Positions 42,347 to 51,097 of a stretch of DNA of 64,000 nt are shown in pieces; positions within the stretch are counted from its first letter, which is position 1, and each line of letters opens with the position of its first letter. The notes under the pieces were generated by a model, which was given only the letters and a program-made list of their open reading frames with translations, ran no database searches and had not been told where the DNA came from. Origin of the DNA: Haloglomus salinum (GTDB lineage Archaea; Halobacteriota; Halobacteria; Halobacteriales; Haloarculaceae); assembly GCF_024298825.1 (NCBI RefSeq), contig NZ_CP101153.1, positions 1,116,001-1,180,000 of the forward strand, written 5' to 3'. The position numbers were made by a program, and so were the translations under genes.

Positions 42347-43792
42347 TCACTCGGGAGCCCGGTCGCGGCCGCGAAGCGTCGCCAGCCGACGGCGGAGCCA
42401 GTCCCGCGCCAGCCACACCTCCACGACACCCCAGCACAGCACCAGGAGGCCGGCCGTCGCGAACAGGAGGAAGGCGCTCGGGGGCATCCAGACGGGGCGG
42501 AGCCACGGCAACACGCCCTGGACGGTCTCGCCGGCAGCGACGACGAGTCCGTGGCCAGGGAGCCTCGCGAGGACGGACTCCTCGTCCGTGTCGACGGGCG
42601 TCGCCCCGGCGTCGTGGACGGCGAACGTCCCCGAGACGTTCCGGTCATGCATCGTCGGGCCGCCGGCCTCCCGGCCGTGGACGGGCCGCTCGGCGTCGTA
42701 CGGGAGCCAGGGGGCGTGGGACTCCCAGACCACCTCGCCACGCGGAGTCACCTCGACCACGCGGTGGTTGATGGTGTCCGTGACGAGCGTGTTGCCGTTC
42801 GGGAGCCGGTCGGCGTCGCGGGGCCACTCGAACCCGCCGACCGACCAGGTCCGCTCCCAGTCGCAGTTGGGCTCCATATCTCCGTCGAGCGGGTGGTCCG
42901 GGTCGGCACGGTCGCAGGTGTACTCGACGACGCGGTCGTTCTCGGAGTCGGCCACCAGCAGCGCGGGCGCGCCGGCCTCGGTCTGCAGGTACGAGGGGTT
43001 GTGCTGCTCGTCGAGCACCGAGTGGTTCCCGTCCGCGCCGAACCGCATGACGATCTCGTCGGTCGAACGGTTCACCACGATGACCTGGTCGAAGTTGCGC
43101 GGCGACAGCAGGTAGAGGTCCTCGGCGATGACGTCCACGTCGTTGACGTGGGTCCAGTCGCCCGACGAGACGCCCTCGTCCGTGTCGGCAGGGTAGTGCT
43201 CCCGGAAGGTCCACTCCCACGCCACCTCGTCGGTCGTCCGGTTGTAGACGAAGACGCGGTCGTCGCTCGTCCCGTTGTTGGTGTTCCGCATGTTCGCGAC
43301 CAGCAGGTTCCCCTCCGCGGTGAGGGTCACGTCGTGGGTGTCCCACAGGGGGAGGGTCTCGACCCACTCGACTTCGCGGGTGTCGCCGTCCAGTCGGATG
43401 ACCTGCGTCCGCCGGTCGACGGTCCCGACCACGAGCAGGTCGCCGTCGGGCAGCGGGTCCACGTCGTAGAACCAGGAGACGTTCAGCGCTGACTGCGCGA
43501 CCTGCCAGTTCGTCTCGCCACGCGGGCCGACGCCGACGAGCCGGGCGGGCTTGTTCGGGTTCACGTCCCCACCGATGTTGTCCCCCTGGACGGAGATGAC
43601 CGTCTCGCCGGCGGCCGGCGCCTCGATGGTTCCGGGGGCGACCTGCGGCCGGTCGTAGACCGCCGTGTCGGCGAGACCGGTGCCGGCCAGCGACATCGCG
43701 AGCAGGAGGACCGCGAGGCGAGCGGCCGTCCAGCGGCCGTCGAGGCGGTCCGCGAAGCGTTCGCGTGGACGGCCGCGCGGGTCGTCGCTCAC
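42347..43792 (-). CDS. Arylsulfotransferase-like (ASST) membrane protein, second copy
   Basis: A 481-residue paralogue of the protein at 18595-19968. It has an N-terminal anchor (about 24-42), a propeller with DWTHVNDVDVI, VADSENDRVVE and WPRDADRLPNGNTLVTDT, and a C-terminal helix (about 440-460) followed by a basic tail. The repeats are the same as in the first copy, but the remaining sequence is clearly different, so the duplication is old. The His of DWTHVND is the best guess for a catalytic residue. Its leader contains a 12-bp tandem repeat. Confidence 0.75.
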   Translation of the reverse strand: MSDDPRGRPRERFADRLDGRWTAARLAVLLLAMSLAGTGLADTAVYDRPQVAPGTIEAPAAGETVISVQGDNIGGDVNPNKPARLVGVGPRGETNWQVAQSALNVSWFYDVDPLPDGDLLVVGTVDRRTQVIRLDGDTREVEWVETLPLWDTHDVTLTAEGNLLVANMRNTNNGTSDDRVFVYNRTTDEVAWEWTFREHYPADTDEGVSSGDWTHVNDVDVIAEDLYLLSPRNFDQVIVVNRSTDEIVMRFGADGNHSVLDEQHNPSYLQTEAGAPALLVADSENDRVVEYTCDRADPDHPLDGDMEPNCDWERTWSVGGFEWPRDADRLPNGNTLVTDTINHRVVEVTPRGEVVWESHAPWLPYDAERPVHGREAGGPTMHDRNVSGTFAVHDAGATPVDTDEESVLARLPGHGLVVAAGETVQGVLPWLRPVWMPPSAFLLFATAGLLVLCWGVVEVWLARDWLRRRLATLRGRDRAPE

Positions 43793-43844
43793 GACGCGAC
43801 CAGCCGACCGGGGAGCCGGCGCGGGAATCGACGACCCCGTCGGC

Positions 43845-43889
43845 GAGGGAGGCGACGAGGGAGGCGACGAGGGAGGCGACGAGGGAGGG
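43845..43889. repeat. 12-bp tandem repeat (3.75 units) in the ASST leader
   Basis: The unit GAGGGAGGCGAC is repeated three times exactly (43845-43880) with a partial fourth copy. A TATA-like element (ACTTTTGTA on the minus strand, about 43940-43949) predicts transcription from about 43918, so the repeat lies within the untranslated leader of the ASST gene (start 43792). It may affect mRNA folding. Confidence 0.7.
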
Positions 43890-43990
43890 GTGTCGGGGAC
43901 GTTTCGGCGGGCATCTACCGCCCCGGTAGCGCGAGCCGGTACAAAAGTTCCGTGTCGTGGGGCGGCGAGCCCAGAGACGCAGATGACGGG

Positions 43991-44908
43991 TCAGGCCTCG
44001 ATGATGTCGTCGCTCTCCGGTTCGGGCACCGCAACCGCCCCATCGAGCGCGACGACGGCCTCGCCGCCGACGCGGACGCGACCCTCTGTCGTCGCGTCGC
44101 TGGCCTCGACGTGGACGATGCCGTCGCGGTCCATGAAGTGGCCCTGCTCGAAGCGCATCCGCTCGGGCGTCGGGTCGAGCGCGCCGAACCGGTCGAGATA
44201 CGCCCCGCAGGCGCCCGACGCGGTCCCCGTCACGGGGTCCTCGGGGACGCCCGCGCCGGGCGCGAACATCCGCGCGTGGAGCGTCGATTCGGCGTCCAGC
44301 GTGTCGAACGTGAACGCGTAGACGCCGGCGCAGTCGTGCTCCTCCGAGAGGGCCTCGATGGCCGTCATGTCGGGGTCCATCTCGCTGAGGTCCGCGAGGT
44401 ACTCGACCGGAATCATCAGGAACGGGAGCCCGGTCGTCGCGCGGGCCAGCGGCAGGTCCGCCGAGAGCCCCGTGAGCGCTGACTCGCGCACGCCGAGCGC
44501 GTCGGCCGCGCGCTCGTAGTCCAGGTCCTCCAGTTCGCGGATTTCGGGCGGGTTCTGGGTCATCCACACCGTCTCGCCGTCGACCTCGATATCGAGCACG
44601 CCGACGTTCGTCTCCAGGGTGTGCTCGCCCTCGTCGAGCTGGCCCTCCATCGCGAGCAGTCCGTGCGAGCCGATGGTGGCGTGCCCGCAGAGGTCGACCT
44701 CCTGGCTCGGCGTGAAGTAGCGGACCCGCCGGTCGGCCTCGTCGCTGGGCGTGAGGAAGGCGGTCTCGCTGGCGCCGAGTTCCGTCGCGATGGCCTGCAT
44801 CTGCTCGGTGTCGAGGTCGCTCGCGTCCGGGACGACGCCGGCCGCGTTGCCCGTGAGCGGCGTGTTGGTGAACGCGTCAACGAGGAGCGCGCGTCGAGTG
44901 TCGGTCAT
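43991..44908 (-). CDS. PhzF family epimerase/isomerase
   Basis: A 305-residue protein of the PhzF fold (two diaminopimelate-epimerase-like halves). It has the opening VDAFTNTPLTGNAAGVV, the catalytic Glu48 in SETAFLT and the GHATIG motif at 75-80; the second half has GTASGACGAY near the C-terminal third. These proteins isomerise small acidic substrates; the substrate is unknown and no phenazine genes are present. ATG 44908 was chosen; the in-frame extension to 45001 lacks family features. Confidence 0.88.
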   Translation of the reverse strand: MTDTRRALLVDAFTNTPLTGNAAGVVPDASDLDTEQMQAIATELGASETAFLTPSDEADRRVRYFTPSQEVDLCGHATIGSHGLLAMEGQLDEGEHTLETNVGVLDIEVDGETVWMTQNPPEIRELEDLDYERAADALGVRESALTGLSADLPLARATTGLPFLMIPVEYLADLSEMDPDMTAIEALSEEHDCAGVYAFTFDTLDAESTLHARMFAPGAGVPEDPVTGTASGACGAYLDRFGALDPTPERMRFEQGHFMDRDGIVHVEASDATTEGRVRVGGEAVVALDGAVAVPEPESDDIIEA

Positions 44909-45737
44909 GCTTGGTGTCGGTGTCACGGGGCACCCGGAAAACTCCGGGTGGTCGCTAGCAAGGGATTGGCGTGGTTGATTGAGAGGGAATGTCTCGAACA
45001 CCGACCGTGGAAACGACTCGGACGTCTACGGAGCCCTCGCGCACTACCACGACAACGACACCTACGAAGCCCTCGCGCGCTCAGGTACCCGCGACTCGCT
45101 GTGCTCCTCGCTCCGGTCGCTTCGCTCCCTCCGCTGCGGTGCTTGCGTCGTCGGGGGCACGCTGAGCGCGCTCGCCCTTCGAGTCCGCCAGGACGCTGCC
45201 AGCGGCACGGGCGCTGTAGCCCTGCCCTTCCCCGCGTCGCGCGGGCCTCGCTGACGCTCGGCCACGCACTCCCGGCCGAGGAACGGTTGCTCGGCCGGCC
45301 GGTTCCGAGAACAGGAAGCGCGCTCGCGCCTCTCCGACGAACCCGCGAGCAACGCGAGCGTGGTGAGTCGACCCGGCGCGAGCGCGGGGAGGTGTGGGGA
45401 CACTAGCACCCCAGTGGAACCCCCACGTGCGTCGCTCGACTCGAAACACTGCCCCTGGTGGAATCGAAGGGCGAGCGCTCTCGGGGAAGCACGCCGACGC
45501 AAGCACCGCAGGGAGCGAACGAAGTGAGCGACCGAGGAGCGCAGCGAGGCGCGCGACCCGAGAGCGCGAGGGCTTCGTAGCCGTTCTCCTGCCCATCGCT
45601 AACAACGTCTCCAACAACACCCCGCACCCGCCGGAGTTAAGCGCGAACGCACCCAGGTACGAGCATCCAGCGACCAGCGGATTACACCCGATAACCCAAC
45701 ACAGTACAACAAACCCGGATATTACCAGATAATCCGA
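44909..45737. other. 829-bp non-coding region with a large inverted repeat
   Basis: No gene is supported. The strand has GC-rich, low-complexity stretches that mimic ORFs in several frames. The inverted repeat occupies 45062-45581. A direct repeat of its start (ctacg-gagccctcgcgc) lies at 45026. The last part, about 45590-45737, is richer in A and T and holds the promoter of the next gene. Confidence 0.6.
45062..45581. repeat. Inverted-repeat element, arms of about 130 bp
   Basis: The left arm 45062-45192 and the right arm 45454-45581 are imperfect reverse complements: both begin or end with ctacgaagccctcgcgc and contain gcggtgcttgcgtcg and ctcgcccttcga. The 260-bp centre has no ORF, and no clear target-site duplication could be fixed. 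It could be a non-autonomous mobile element or a large RNA hairpin. Confidence 0.6.
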
Positions 45738-46565
45738 ATGATAGTCGTCAAAACGGACAACTTCGAGGTGTACCACGGTGTCGTCACGGAACTCCGCGAG
45801 CGCGGCGTGACGTTCACCACCCTCGACGCGGCCGCGGACGAGCCCCTGCCGGAGGGCACGCAGGCGCTCATCGTCGGCCCCGACGAGGACGTGGCCGTCG
45901 AGGACCCCGTCGAGTTCGTCCGCGCGGACCCCGAGAACCCGCGGGCGGCCGTGGACCACGCGCTCCGATTGCTGCGCGGCGGCGGCGAGCGGACGGTCGT
46001 CGGCGTCGACCCCGGCGAGCACCCGGGCATCGCCGTCCTCTCCGGCGACACCGTGGTCGCGGCGTTCGCCGTCCCGCTCGCGGACGCGGCCGACGTCGTC
46101 ACGGAGGAACTCGACGAGGCGGCCGGCTCGGACCCCGTCGTCCGGGTCGGCGACGGCGCCCGACTGCAGGGCGCACAGATCATCGACGGCCTCTCCGACG
46201 ATATCCGCGTCGAACTCGTCGACGAGACGGGCACGACGCCCTACCTCGGCCAGGGCGCGCGCGGGATGGGCGACGTGCTGGCGGCGGTCAACATCGCGCG
46301 CATCGAGGGCGAACCCGTCGACTCGCGGGACGTGGAGCCGACCCCCGGCGAGATACGGGTGGTCAAGACGCGCTCGCGGGAGGTCTCTCCCGAGAACCGC
46401 GAACTCCCGGACGACCTGGCGCGGCGCGTGGCGCTGGGCGAACTGGACGTGGACGAGGCGCTGGCCGAACACCGGGGGGACCCGGACGGAGAGCGCGCTG
46501 TCGGGGCCAACACCGACGACGACGACGACGACGACGCGGCGCGGGACGACGAGTCCTCAGCGTAG
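45738..46565 (+). CDS. RuvC/RNase H-fold-like protein of unknown function
   Basis: A 275-residue soluble protein. An N-terminal alpha/beta segment (about 1-70) leads to VVGVDPGEHPGIAVLSGD (about 91-108), which has the form of the first strand of RuvC-type Holliday-junction resolvases (GxDPGxxxxG). Asp95 would be the metal ligand. Acidic residues further on, as in VRVGDGARL, VELVDETGTT, and DVLAAVNIAR, could complete a site. The C-terminus is a long acidic disordered tail with a run of aspartates. It may be a nuclease or a degenerate relative. The 9-bp overlap with the LarC gene at the 3' end is convergent. Confidence 0.6.
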   Translation: MIVVKTDNFEVYHGVVTELRERGVTFTTLDAAADEPLPEGTQALIVGPDEDVAVEDPVEFVRADPENPRAAVDHALRLLRGGGERTVVGVDPGEHPGIAVLSGDTVVAAFAVPLADAADVVTEELDEAAGSDPVVRVGDGARLQGAQIIDGLSDDIRVELVDETGTTPYLGQGARGMGDVLAAVNIARIEGEPVDSRDVEPTPGEIRVVKTRSREVSPENRELPDDLARRVALGELDVDEALAEHRGDPDGERAVGANTDDDDDDDAARDDESSA

Positions 46566-48215
46566 CGCCCCGGGCAGGACGTAGCGCCCGTCCTCCCGTG
46601 GGAGCGAGAGCACGTCGACGACCGCCTCGCGCTCGAGCGGACCGTAGACATGTGGATACGCGCGGTCGGCCATCTCCTCGTAGCGGACCTCGCTTCCCAG
46701 CGCCCCCGGGTCGACGACTAGCAACACCGGGTCGTCGGCGTCCGGGTGATTGGACGCCGCGACGCCGAGCACCTCGTCGACGGCCGAGCAGTGGACGAAG
46801 CCGCCCTCGTCGAGCGATGCTGGACGGTAGTTCGCATCGACGGCGGCCCACCGCTCTCGCTCGACGATGTGGACGATGTGGTCGTCGAGCGCGCCGGCCT
46901 CGCGGGCAGCCGTCTCCGCCCGACGCATCGCCTCACGCACGGGGACACCCGTCGATTCGGCGACCGCGAACGCCTCGTCGAACTCCGCACTGACATCGTA
47001 CACGTCGCCGGCGTCGTCGCTCGCCAGCTTCACCGTCACCGCGTGGCGCTCCCCGTCCACGTCGAGCGTGCTGGTCACGAACCGGCGCCGGGCCACCCAG
47101 CGGTGGTCGGCGCTCGTCTCGCGCACCCCGAGCGTGCCCGTCTCCTCGGCCAGAGCGCGCGCCACCTCCTGCACGTCGGGGGGCTTGACGACCACCTTCA
47201 CCAGATGTCCCGGCCGCGACTTCTTCATCGTCGCCGGCAGCACCGTCACGTCGCGCGCGCCGGCCTCCTTCAGTCGGTCCTGGAGGCCGCCCAGCAACTC
47301 GGGCGCGGCGTCGTCGACGTTCGTCTCCAGCACCCGCACCCCGTCGCGGACGAGGCCGCCGCGCTGTGCGCCGAGCGTGGCGCGCAGGACGTTCGGGTGC
47401 GCGTCGAAGGTGTAGCCGCCGGCGCCGTAGCCCGTCACCTCGACCCGAAGCGGGGGGAACGAGTCGACGCCGTCGGCGAAGTGGGCCAGAATCGCGGCGC
47501 CCGTCGGCGTGAGCAACTCGGCGTCGACGGGTCCGCCCTGCAGTTCCCACGACGCCTCGGCCGCGATATCGACCACGGCGGGCGTCGGCACGGGGTAGGT
47601 CCCGTGGCTCATCTCGACGGTACCGCCACCGGTCGCGAGCGGCGTCGTCACGACGCGCTCGACGCCGAGGTCATCGAGCAGGAGACAGGCGCCGACCACG
47701 TCCGCGATGGCGTCGTCGGCCCCGACCTCGTGGAACGCGGTGTCGCCGAGGTCGGTCCCGTGGACCGCGGCCTCGGCCTTCCCGAGGATGGTGAATATCC
47801 GGCGCGCATCGCGAGCGACATCCCCCGGCAGGTCCAGCTCGTCCACGAGGTCGACCACCTCGCGGTACGTCCGCGTGTGGCCGTGGCCCTCGGCGTGGGT
47901 GTGGTCGTGTGAGTGGCCGTCGTGCTCGTGCGAGTGGTCGTGCGAGTAGTCGTGTCCCCCATCCTCGTGCGAGTGGCCGTGCTCCGCCTCGTCCGCCCCG
48001 TCACCGTCCTCCGTCTCGTCACCAGCGTCGGTCAACAGGACATCGACCGTCGTCGCGCGAATCCCGTTCTTCGTCGTCCGGTCCACCGCGTACCGGACGT
48101 CGAGTGCGTCCTCGACGGGCGCGAGGGCGTCGCGGTCGGCGCCCGCCGCCAGCAACGCGGCCAGTATCATGTCGCCGGAGGCGCCCATTCCCCCGTCGAA
48201 CGCGAGCGTCTGCAT
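46557..48215 (-). CDS. larC: LarC nickel-insertion protein fused to a DUF952 domain
   Basis: A 552-residue protein. Residues 1-430 match LarC (DUF111): MQTLAFDGGMGASGDMIL at the start, a His-rich nickel-binding loop at 79-113, HEVGADDAIADVVG, and GGGTVEMSHG. LarC inserts nickel to make the pincer cofactor of lactate racemase-type enzymes. The last 105 residues form a second domain (HIVERERWAAVDANYRPASL, GGFVHCSA, YPHVYGPL) that fits DUF952. The start is ATG 48215. No larA or larB is adjacent. The fusion is by eye, but the DUF952 motifs are clear. Confidence 0.82.
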   Translation of the reverse strand: MQTLAFDGGMGASGDMILAALLAAGADRDALAPVEDALDVRYAVDRTTKNGIRATTVDVLLTDAGDETEDGDGADEAEHGHSHEDGGHDYSHDHSHEHDGHSHDHTHAEGHGHTRTYREVVDLVDELDLPGDVARDARRIFTILGKAEAAVHGTDLGDTAFHEVGADDAIADVVGACLLLDDLGVERVVTTPLATGGGTVEMSHGTYPVPTPAVVDIAAEASWELQGGPVDAELLTPTGAAILAHFADGVDSFPPLRVEVTGYGAGGYTFDAHPNVLRATLGAQRGGLVRDGVRVLETNVDDAAPELLGGLQDRLKEAGARDVTVLPATMKKSRPGHLVKVVVKPPDVQEVARALAEETGTLGVRETSADHRWVARRRFVTSTLDVDGERHAVTVKLASDDAGDVYDVSAEFDEAFAVAESTGVPVREAMRRAETAAREAGALDDHIVHIVERERWAAVDANYRPASLDEGGFVHCSAVDEVLGVAASNHPDADDPVLLVVDPGALGSEVRYEEMADRAYPHVYGPLEREAVVDVLSLPREDGRYVLPGALR

Positions 48216-48270
48216 ACCCGGATGCGGGACGCGAACGGCGAAAAGCGTGTGGCTCCGGAGCGACCGCGGG

Positions 48271-49005
48271 CTACCACTCCGCTGGGTCGGCGAACGCACC
48301 GAGTTCGAACGACCAGTCGTAGTCCCGGAACCGCAGGCTCGGGTCGGCCGTCTTCGGGAACACGCCATGTGCACGGAGGAACTCCTTCGCCCCGCTCGGC
48401 CCACCGAAGTCGCCGACGAACCAGAGCAGCAGGCGGGGCGCCCGAACCAGGTCGGCGTCGGGCTCGTAGACGGCCTCCTGCTCGAGGTACGAGCGGGTCG
48501 CCAGCTCCAGTTCGCGGTCGATGTCCTCGCGCGAGTAGGACGCGATGGGCGGGCAGGCCGCGGCGCCGCAGTTGAGCGCGAAGTGGATGCGCGGGTCCCG
48601 CTCGCGGACGCCGAACCGAGTGAGGAACGCCGAGGGCCACGGGTTCCGGACGTAGCCCAGCCCCCACTTCGACCGCGCACCGCGCAGCAGGCCGTGTTCC
48701 ACGTCGTCCAGCGAGAGGGCCCGACCCGCCACGGTCACGATGTCGGCACCGAAGAAACTCGACCTGTCCGCGAAGGTCTCGGGTGCAGCAGCGAGCAGGT
48801 CACGGGCCGCGGCGTTGTAGACGTTCACCCAGAACGCGAGCCGGGCGTCGTCGGTGTCGAGGCCCCGCGCGAGCGCCTCTCGGTCGAGGTCACGGAGCCG
48901 CGAGGCGACCGGGTGCGTTGACTCGCCGGTCCGCACCCGTCGGAGGAACTCGCGGGAGAGCGCGACCGGGTCGGCCGCCGTCGCGTCGGGCGAGGTCGTC
49001 GTCAC
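48271..49005 (-). CDS. DUF547 domain protein
   Basis: A 244-residue protein of the DUF547 family. It has LAFWVNVYNAAA, then SLDDVEHGLLRG, and the conserved DPRIHFALNCGAAACPP, in which Cys and His residues may form a catalytic site. The fold is thought to be hydrolase-like, but no activity is established. It has no signal peptide. It follows LarC on the same strand with a gap of 55 bp upstream of that gene's start, so it would be transcribed first in a two-gene unit. Confidence 0.88.
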   Translation of the reverse strand: MTTTSPDATAADPVALSREFLRRVRTGESTHPVASRLRDLDREALARGLDTDDARLAFWVNVYNAAARDLLAAAPETFADRSSFFGADIVTVAGRALSLDDVEHGLLRGARSKWGLGYVRNPWPSAFLTRFGVRERDPRIHFALNCGAAACPPIASYSREDIDRELELATRSYLEQEAVYEPDADLVRAPRLLLWFVGDFGGPSGAKEFLRAHGVFPKTADPSLRFRDYDWSFELGAFADPAEW

Positions 49006-49105
49006 TGCCCGTGGCTTCGCCCGCCCGGACTAAGGCGTTCGGCCCGGCGGGCACCACGCTCGCACGACCGGCAGGCTTGTGTCGGCGGCCCGCACACGCC
49101 CGAAC

Positions 49106-49888
49106 ATGAGCGGCGCCTCGGCCACCGACCGCGTCCGCCGTGCCTACGACCGGTGGTTCCCGGCGGACGACCTGCCCGAGCAGCGCGACCTCCCGCGGTT
49201 CGTCGCCCCCCTCCCCGACTGGCTGGAGGACCTCGGTCTGCGGCTGGTGTGGCTGGTCGTCCTCGTCAACCTCGCCGGGACCGCCTTCGGCTTCTGGTTC
49301 TACGGCTTCCAGTTCACCATCACCGAGCCCGTGATGTGGCCGTTCGTGCCGGACTCGCCGATGGCGACGCTGTTCATCGCCCTCTCGCTGGCGTCGTGGA
49401 AGCTGGGCTACGCCGACCGGGTGCCGTGGCTCCACGCGCTCGCGTTCTTCGGTTGCATCAAGCTCGGCGCGTGGACGCCCGTCGTTCTCACCGTCTTCCC
49501 GGTCGAGTACCCCGGCGGCTCGCTGGCCGCACTCGGGACACTCGGCTTCCTCTGGGAGTACGGCCTCTACAGCTTCCTCGTGGTCAGCCACCTCGCGATG
49601 GTGGTCGAGGCGTTCCTCGTCCACCGGTACGCCTCGTTCTCCGCGGGGGCGGTCGCCGTGGCGGCCGCGTGGTACACGCTCAACGACGTGCTGGACTACC
49701 TCGTCCCCGTCGTGGGCGAGCCACACCACACCGTGCTGAACGCCGAGCCGTTCCTCGGGAGCGGCTTCGACCACTCCGTCCCGGCCCACGACATCGCCGC
49801 GGCGGTCGCCATCGCGCTGACCGTGGCCTGCGTGTTCCTCGCGCTCTCGACGCGGGCCGCGAAACTGCGGGCGGAGTTGGAGGGCTGA
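49106..49888 (+). CDS. DUF1405 membrane protein
   Basis: A 260-residue membrane protein with about seven helices. It has VNLAGTAFGFWFYGFQF, then PDSPMATLFIALSLASW and WLHALAFFGCIKLGAWT, which match the DUF1405 family of prokaryotic integral membrane proteins. Function unknown. ATG 49106 gives a short acidic and basic N-terminus before the first helix; an ATG at 49079 overlaps an unlikely stretch. It is divergent from the DUF547 gene. Confidence 0.85.
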   Translation: MSGASATDRVRRAYDRWFPADDLPEQRDLPRFVAPLPDWLEDLGLRLVWLVVLVNLAGTAFGFWFYGFQFTITEPVMWPFVPDSPMATLFIALSLASWKLGYADRVPWLHALAFFGCIKLGAWTPVVLTVFPVEYPGGSLAALGTLGFLWEYGLYSFLVVSHLAMVVEAFLVHRYASFSAGAVAVAAAWYTLNDVLDYLVPVVGEPHHTVLNAEPFLGSGFDHSVPAHDIAAAVAIALTVACVFLALSTRAAKLRAELEG

Positions 49889-49898
49889 CCGCGGCCCC

Positions 49899-50819
49899 CT
49901 ACCACTCGAACCGCTCGGAGTCGTCGGCGTGGCTCCGGACCCACAGCTCCCCGATGCGCGAGAGCCGGGTCCGATACGACTTGCCGTGTGACTCCTGCTC
50001 GACGTACCCCTTCCCGCCAGGGCCGAGGCGGTCGACGTTGTAGATGACCTTCGAGCGGAAGGCGTCGGTGTACTCCTCGCCGAGTTCCCGCGCGAGGGTC
50101 TGTGCAAGCTCGGAGACGGACTCGAACTCGCCGTGCTCGCCGAGCGTGAACAGGATGAGCTCCTCGAACGGCTTCACGTTCGAGAACGACGCGACCGGCA
50201 GCTCGACGATGTGGGCGTCGCCGATGCGCTTGGCGCCGATGGTCGTCCCACGCTCGTCGAACTCGCCGAGCAGGTCGCGGGCACTCTCCAGGCGCTCGCG
50301 CATCCGCTCGTCGGCCACGTCGTCGACGGCCCCGCCGTCCAGCAGGTCCTCGAGCAGGTCGGCCTGCGTCCGGAGTTCCTCCGCGAGTTCCGTCTCCAGG
50401 TACTTCTCCGGGACCGTGTAGTAGGTGTGGATGCGGTTTCGGTCGCCCTCGCGCTCGACCATGATGGAGTGGGCCGCCGTCGCGAACGCGAACGACACCG
50501 TCCGGGGCATCGAGGAGACGTTCACCCACACCTCGGCGTCACCGCGGTCGAGTTCGGCCTCGATGAGTGCGTACGCCGTCTCGAACGCCGCGTCGTAGTC
50601 GTAGACGTCCTCCACGACGAACCGCTCCGTGCTCGCCCCGAGCAGGTTCTGGAAGTCCTGCTCCAGCTTGGTCGCGAGGTTCCGCGAGTACTCCACGTTG
50701 GCCTCGCTCCCCACCGCCCCCTCCAGCAGGACGACCCGGTCGACATCGAGCTGATCGCGCACGAGCGGCGCGATGAGCCGGTCGTAATCGAATCCGACCG
50801 GGACGATGTGCGTCTGCAT
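49899..50819 (-). CDS. HFX_2341-type transcriptional regulator (DUF6293, CARF-like)
   Basis: A 306-residue protein. The N-terminal half (about 1-140) is a Rossmann-like CARF-related domain: THIVPVGFDYDRLIAPLV, VVLLEG and WVNVSSMPRTVSFAFATAA, the last being the ligand-binding loop after the fourth strand. The C-terminal third has a winged helix with ELILFTLGEHGEFESVSELA and YRTRLSRIGELW. CARF domains bind cyclic oligonucleotides, and DUF6293 proteins belong to that fold group. No CRISPR genes are near. ATG 50819 was chosen over a distant start at 50939. Confidence 0.8.
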   Translation of the reverse strand: MQTHIVPVGFDYDRLIAPLVRDQLDVDRVVLLEGAVGSEANVEYSRNLATKLEQDFQNLLGASTERFVVEDVYDYDAAFETAYALIEAELDRGDAEVWVNVSSMPRTVSFAFATAAHSIMVEREGDRNRIHTYYTVPEKYLETELAEELRTQADLLEDLLDGGAVDDVADERMRERLESARDLLGEFDERGTTIGAKRIGDAHIVELPVASFSNVKPFEELILFTLGEHGEFESVSELAQTLARELGEEYTDAFRSKVIYNVDRLGPGGKGYVEQESHGKSYRTRLSRIGELWVRSHADDSERFEW

Positions 50820-50926
50820 GGCCGAGTCTTCGCCGGACTGGGTGAAAAGCCGTCGGGTGTCGAGAGGAGGCCGGCCCGACCGATGTCTGACGAAGCTACT
50901 CGTACCAGCGGCCACAGGGAGAGCAT

Positions 50927-51076
50927 ATGCAGGACGCACCTGGCGTCAACTGTGGCTGCGGCGACGAATCGACCCGGCGCGAACGCGCCAACGTGTGTTC
51001 GGTCTGTGGGAGCCACAAGGAGTGGGTTTCGCACGGCCCCAGCGCCGTCGTGTTCGAGTGCCCCGACTGCGGGTGA
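50927..51076 (+). CDS. Zinc-finger micro-protein
   Basis: A 49-residue protein with C9xC11, C24xxC27 and C45xxC48, six cysteines that could bind one or two zinc ions. The sequence between includes NVCSVCGSHKEWVSHGP. It lies between the CARF-like regulator (divergent) and the tRNA-binding gene (convergent). Micro-proteins of this kind are common in haloarchaea and often act in regulation. The role here is unknown. Confidence 0.75.
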   Translation: MQDAPGVNCGCGDESTRRERANVCSVCGSHKEWVSHGPSAVVFECPDCG

Positions 51077-51097
51077 TGGGGAAGCAGGCTCGCCGAC

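Noticed and set aside
45081-46472. A 463-codon open frame on the minus strand covering the inverted repeat and the RuvC-like gene
   Set aside because: Its upper part is the antisense of a well-supported gene and the rest is low-complexity repeat.
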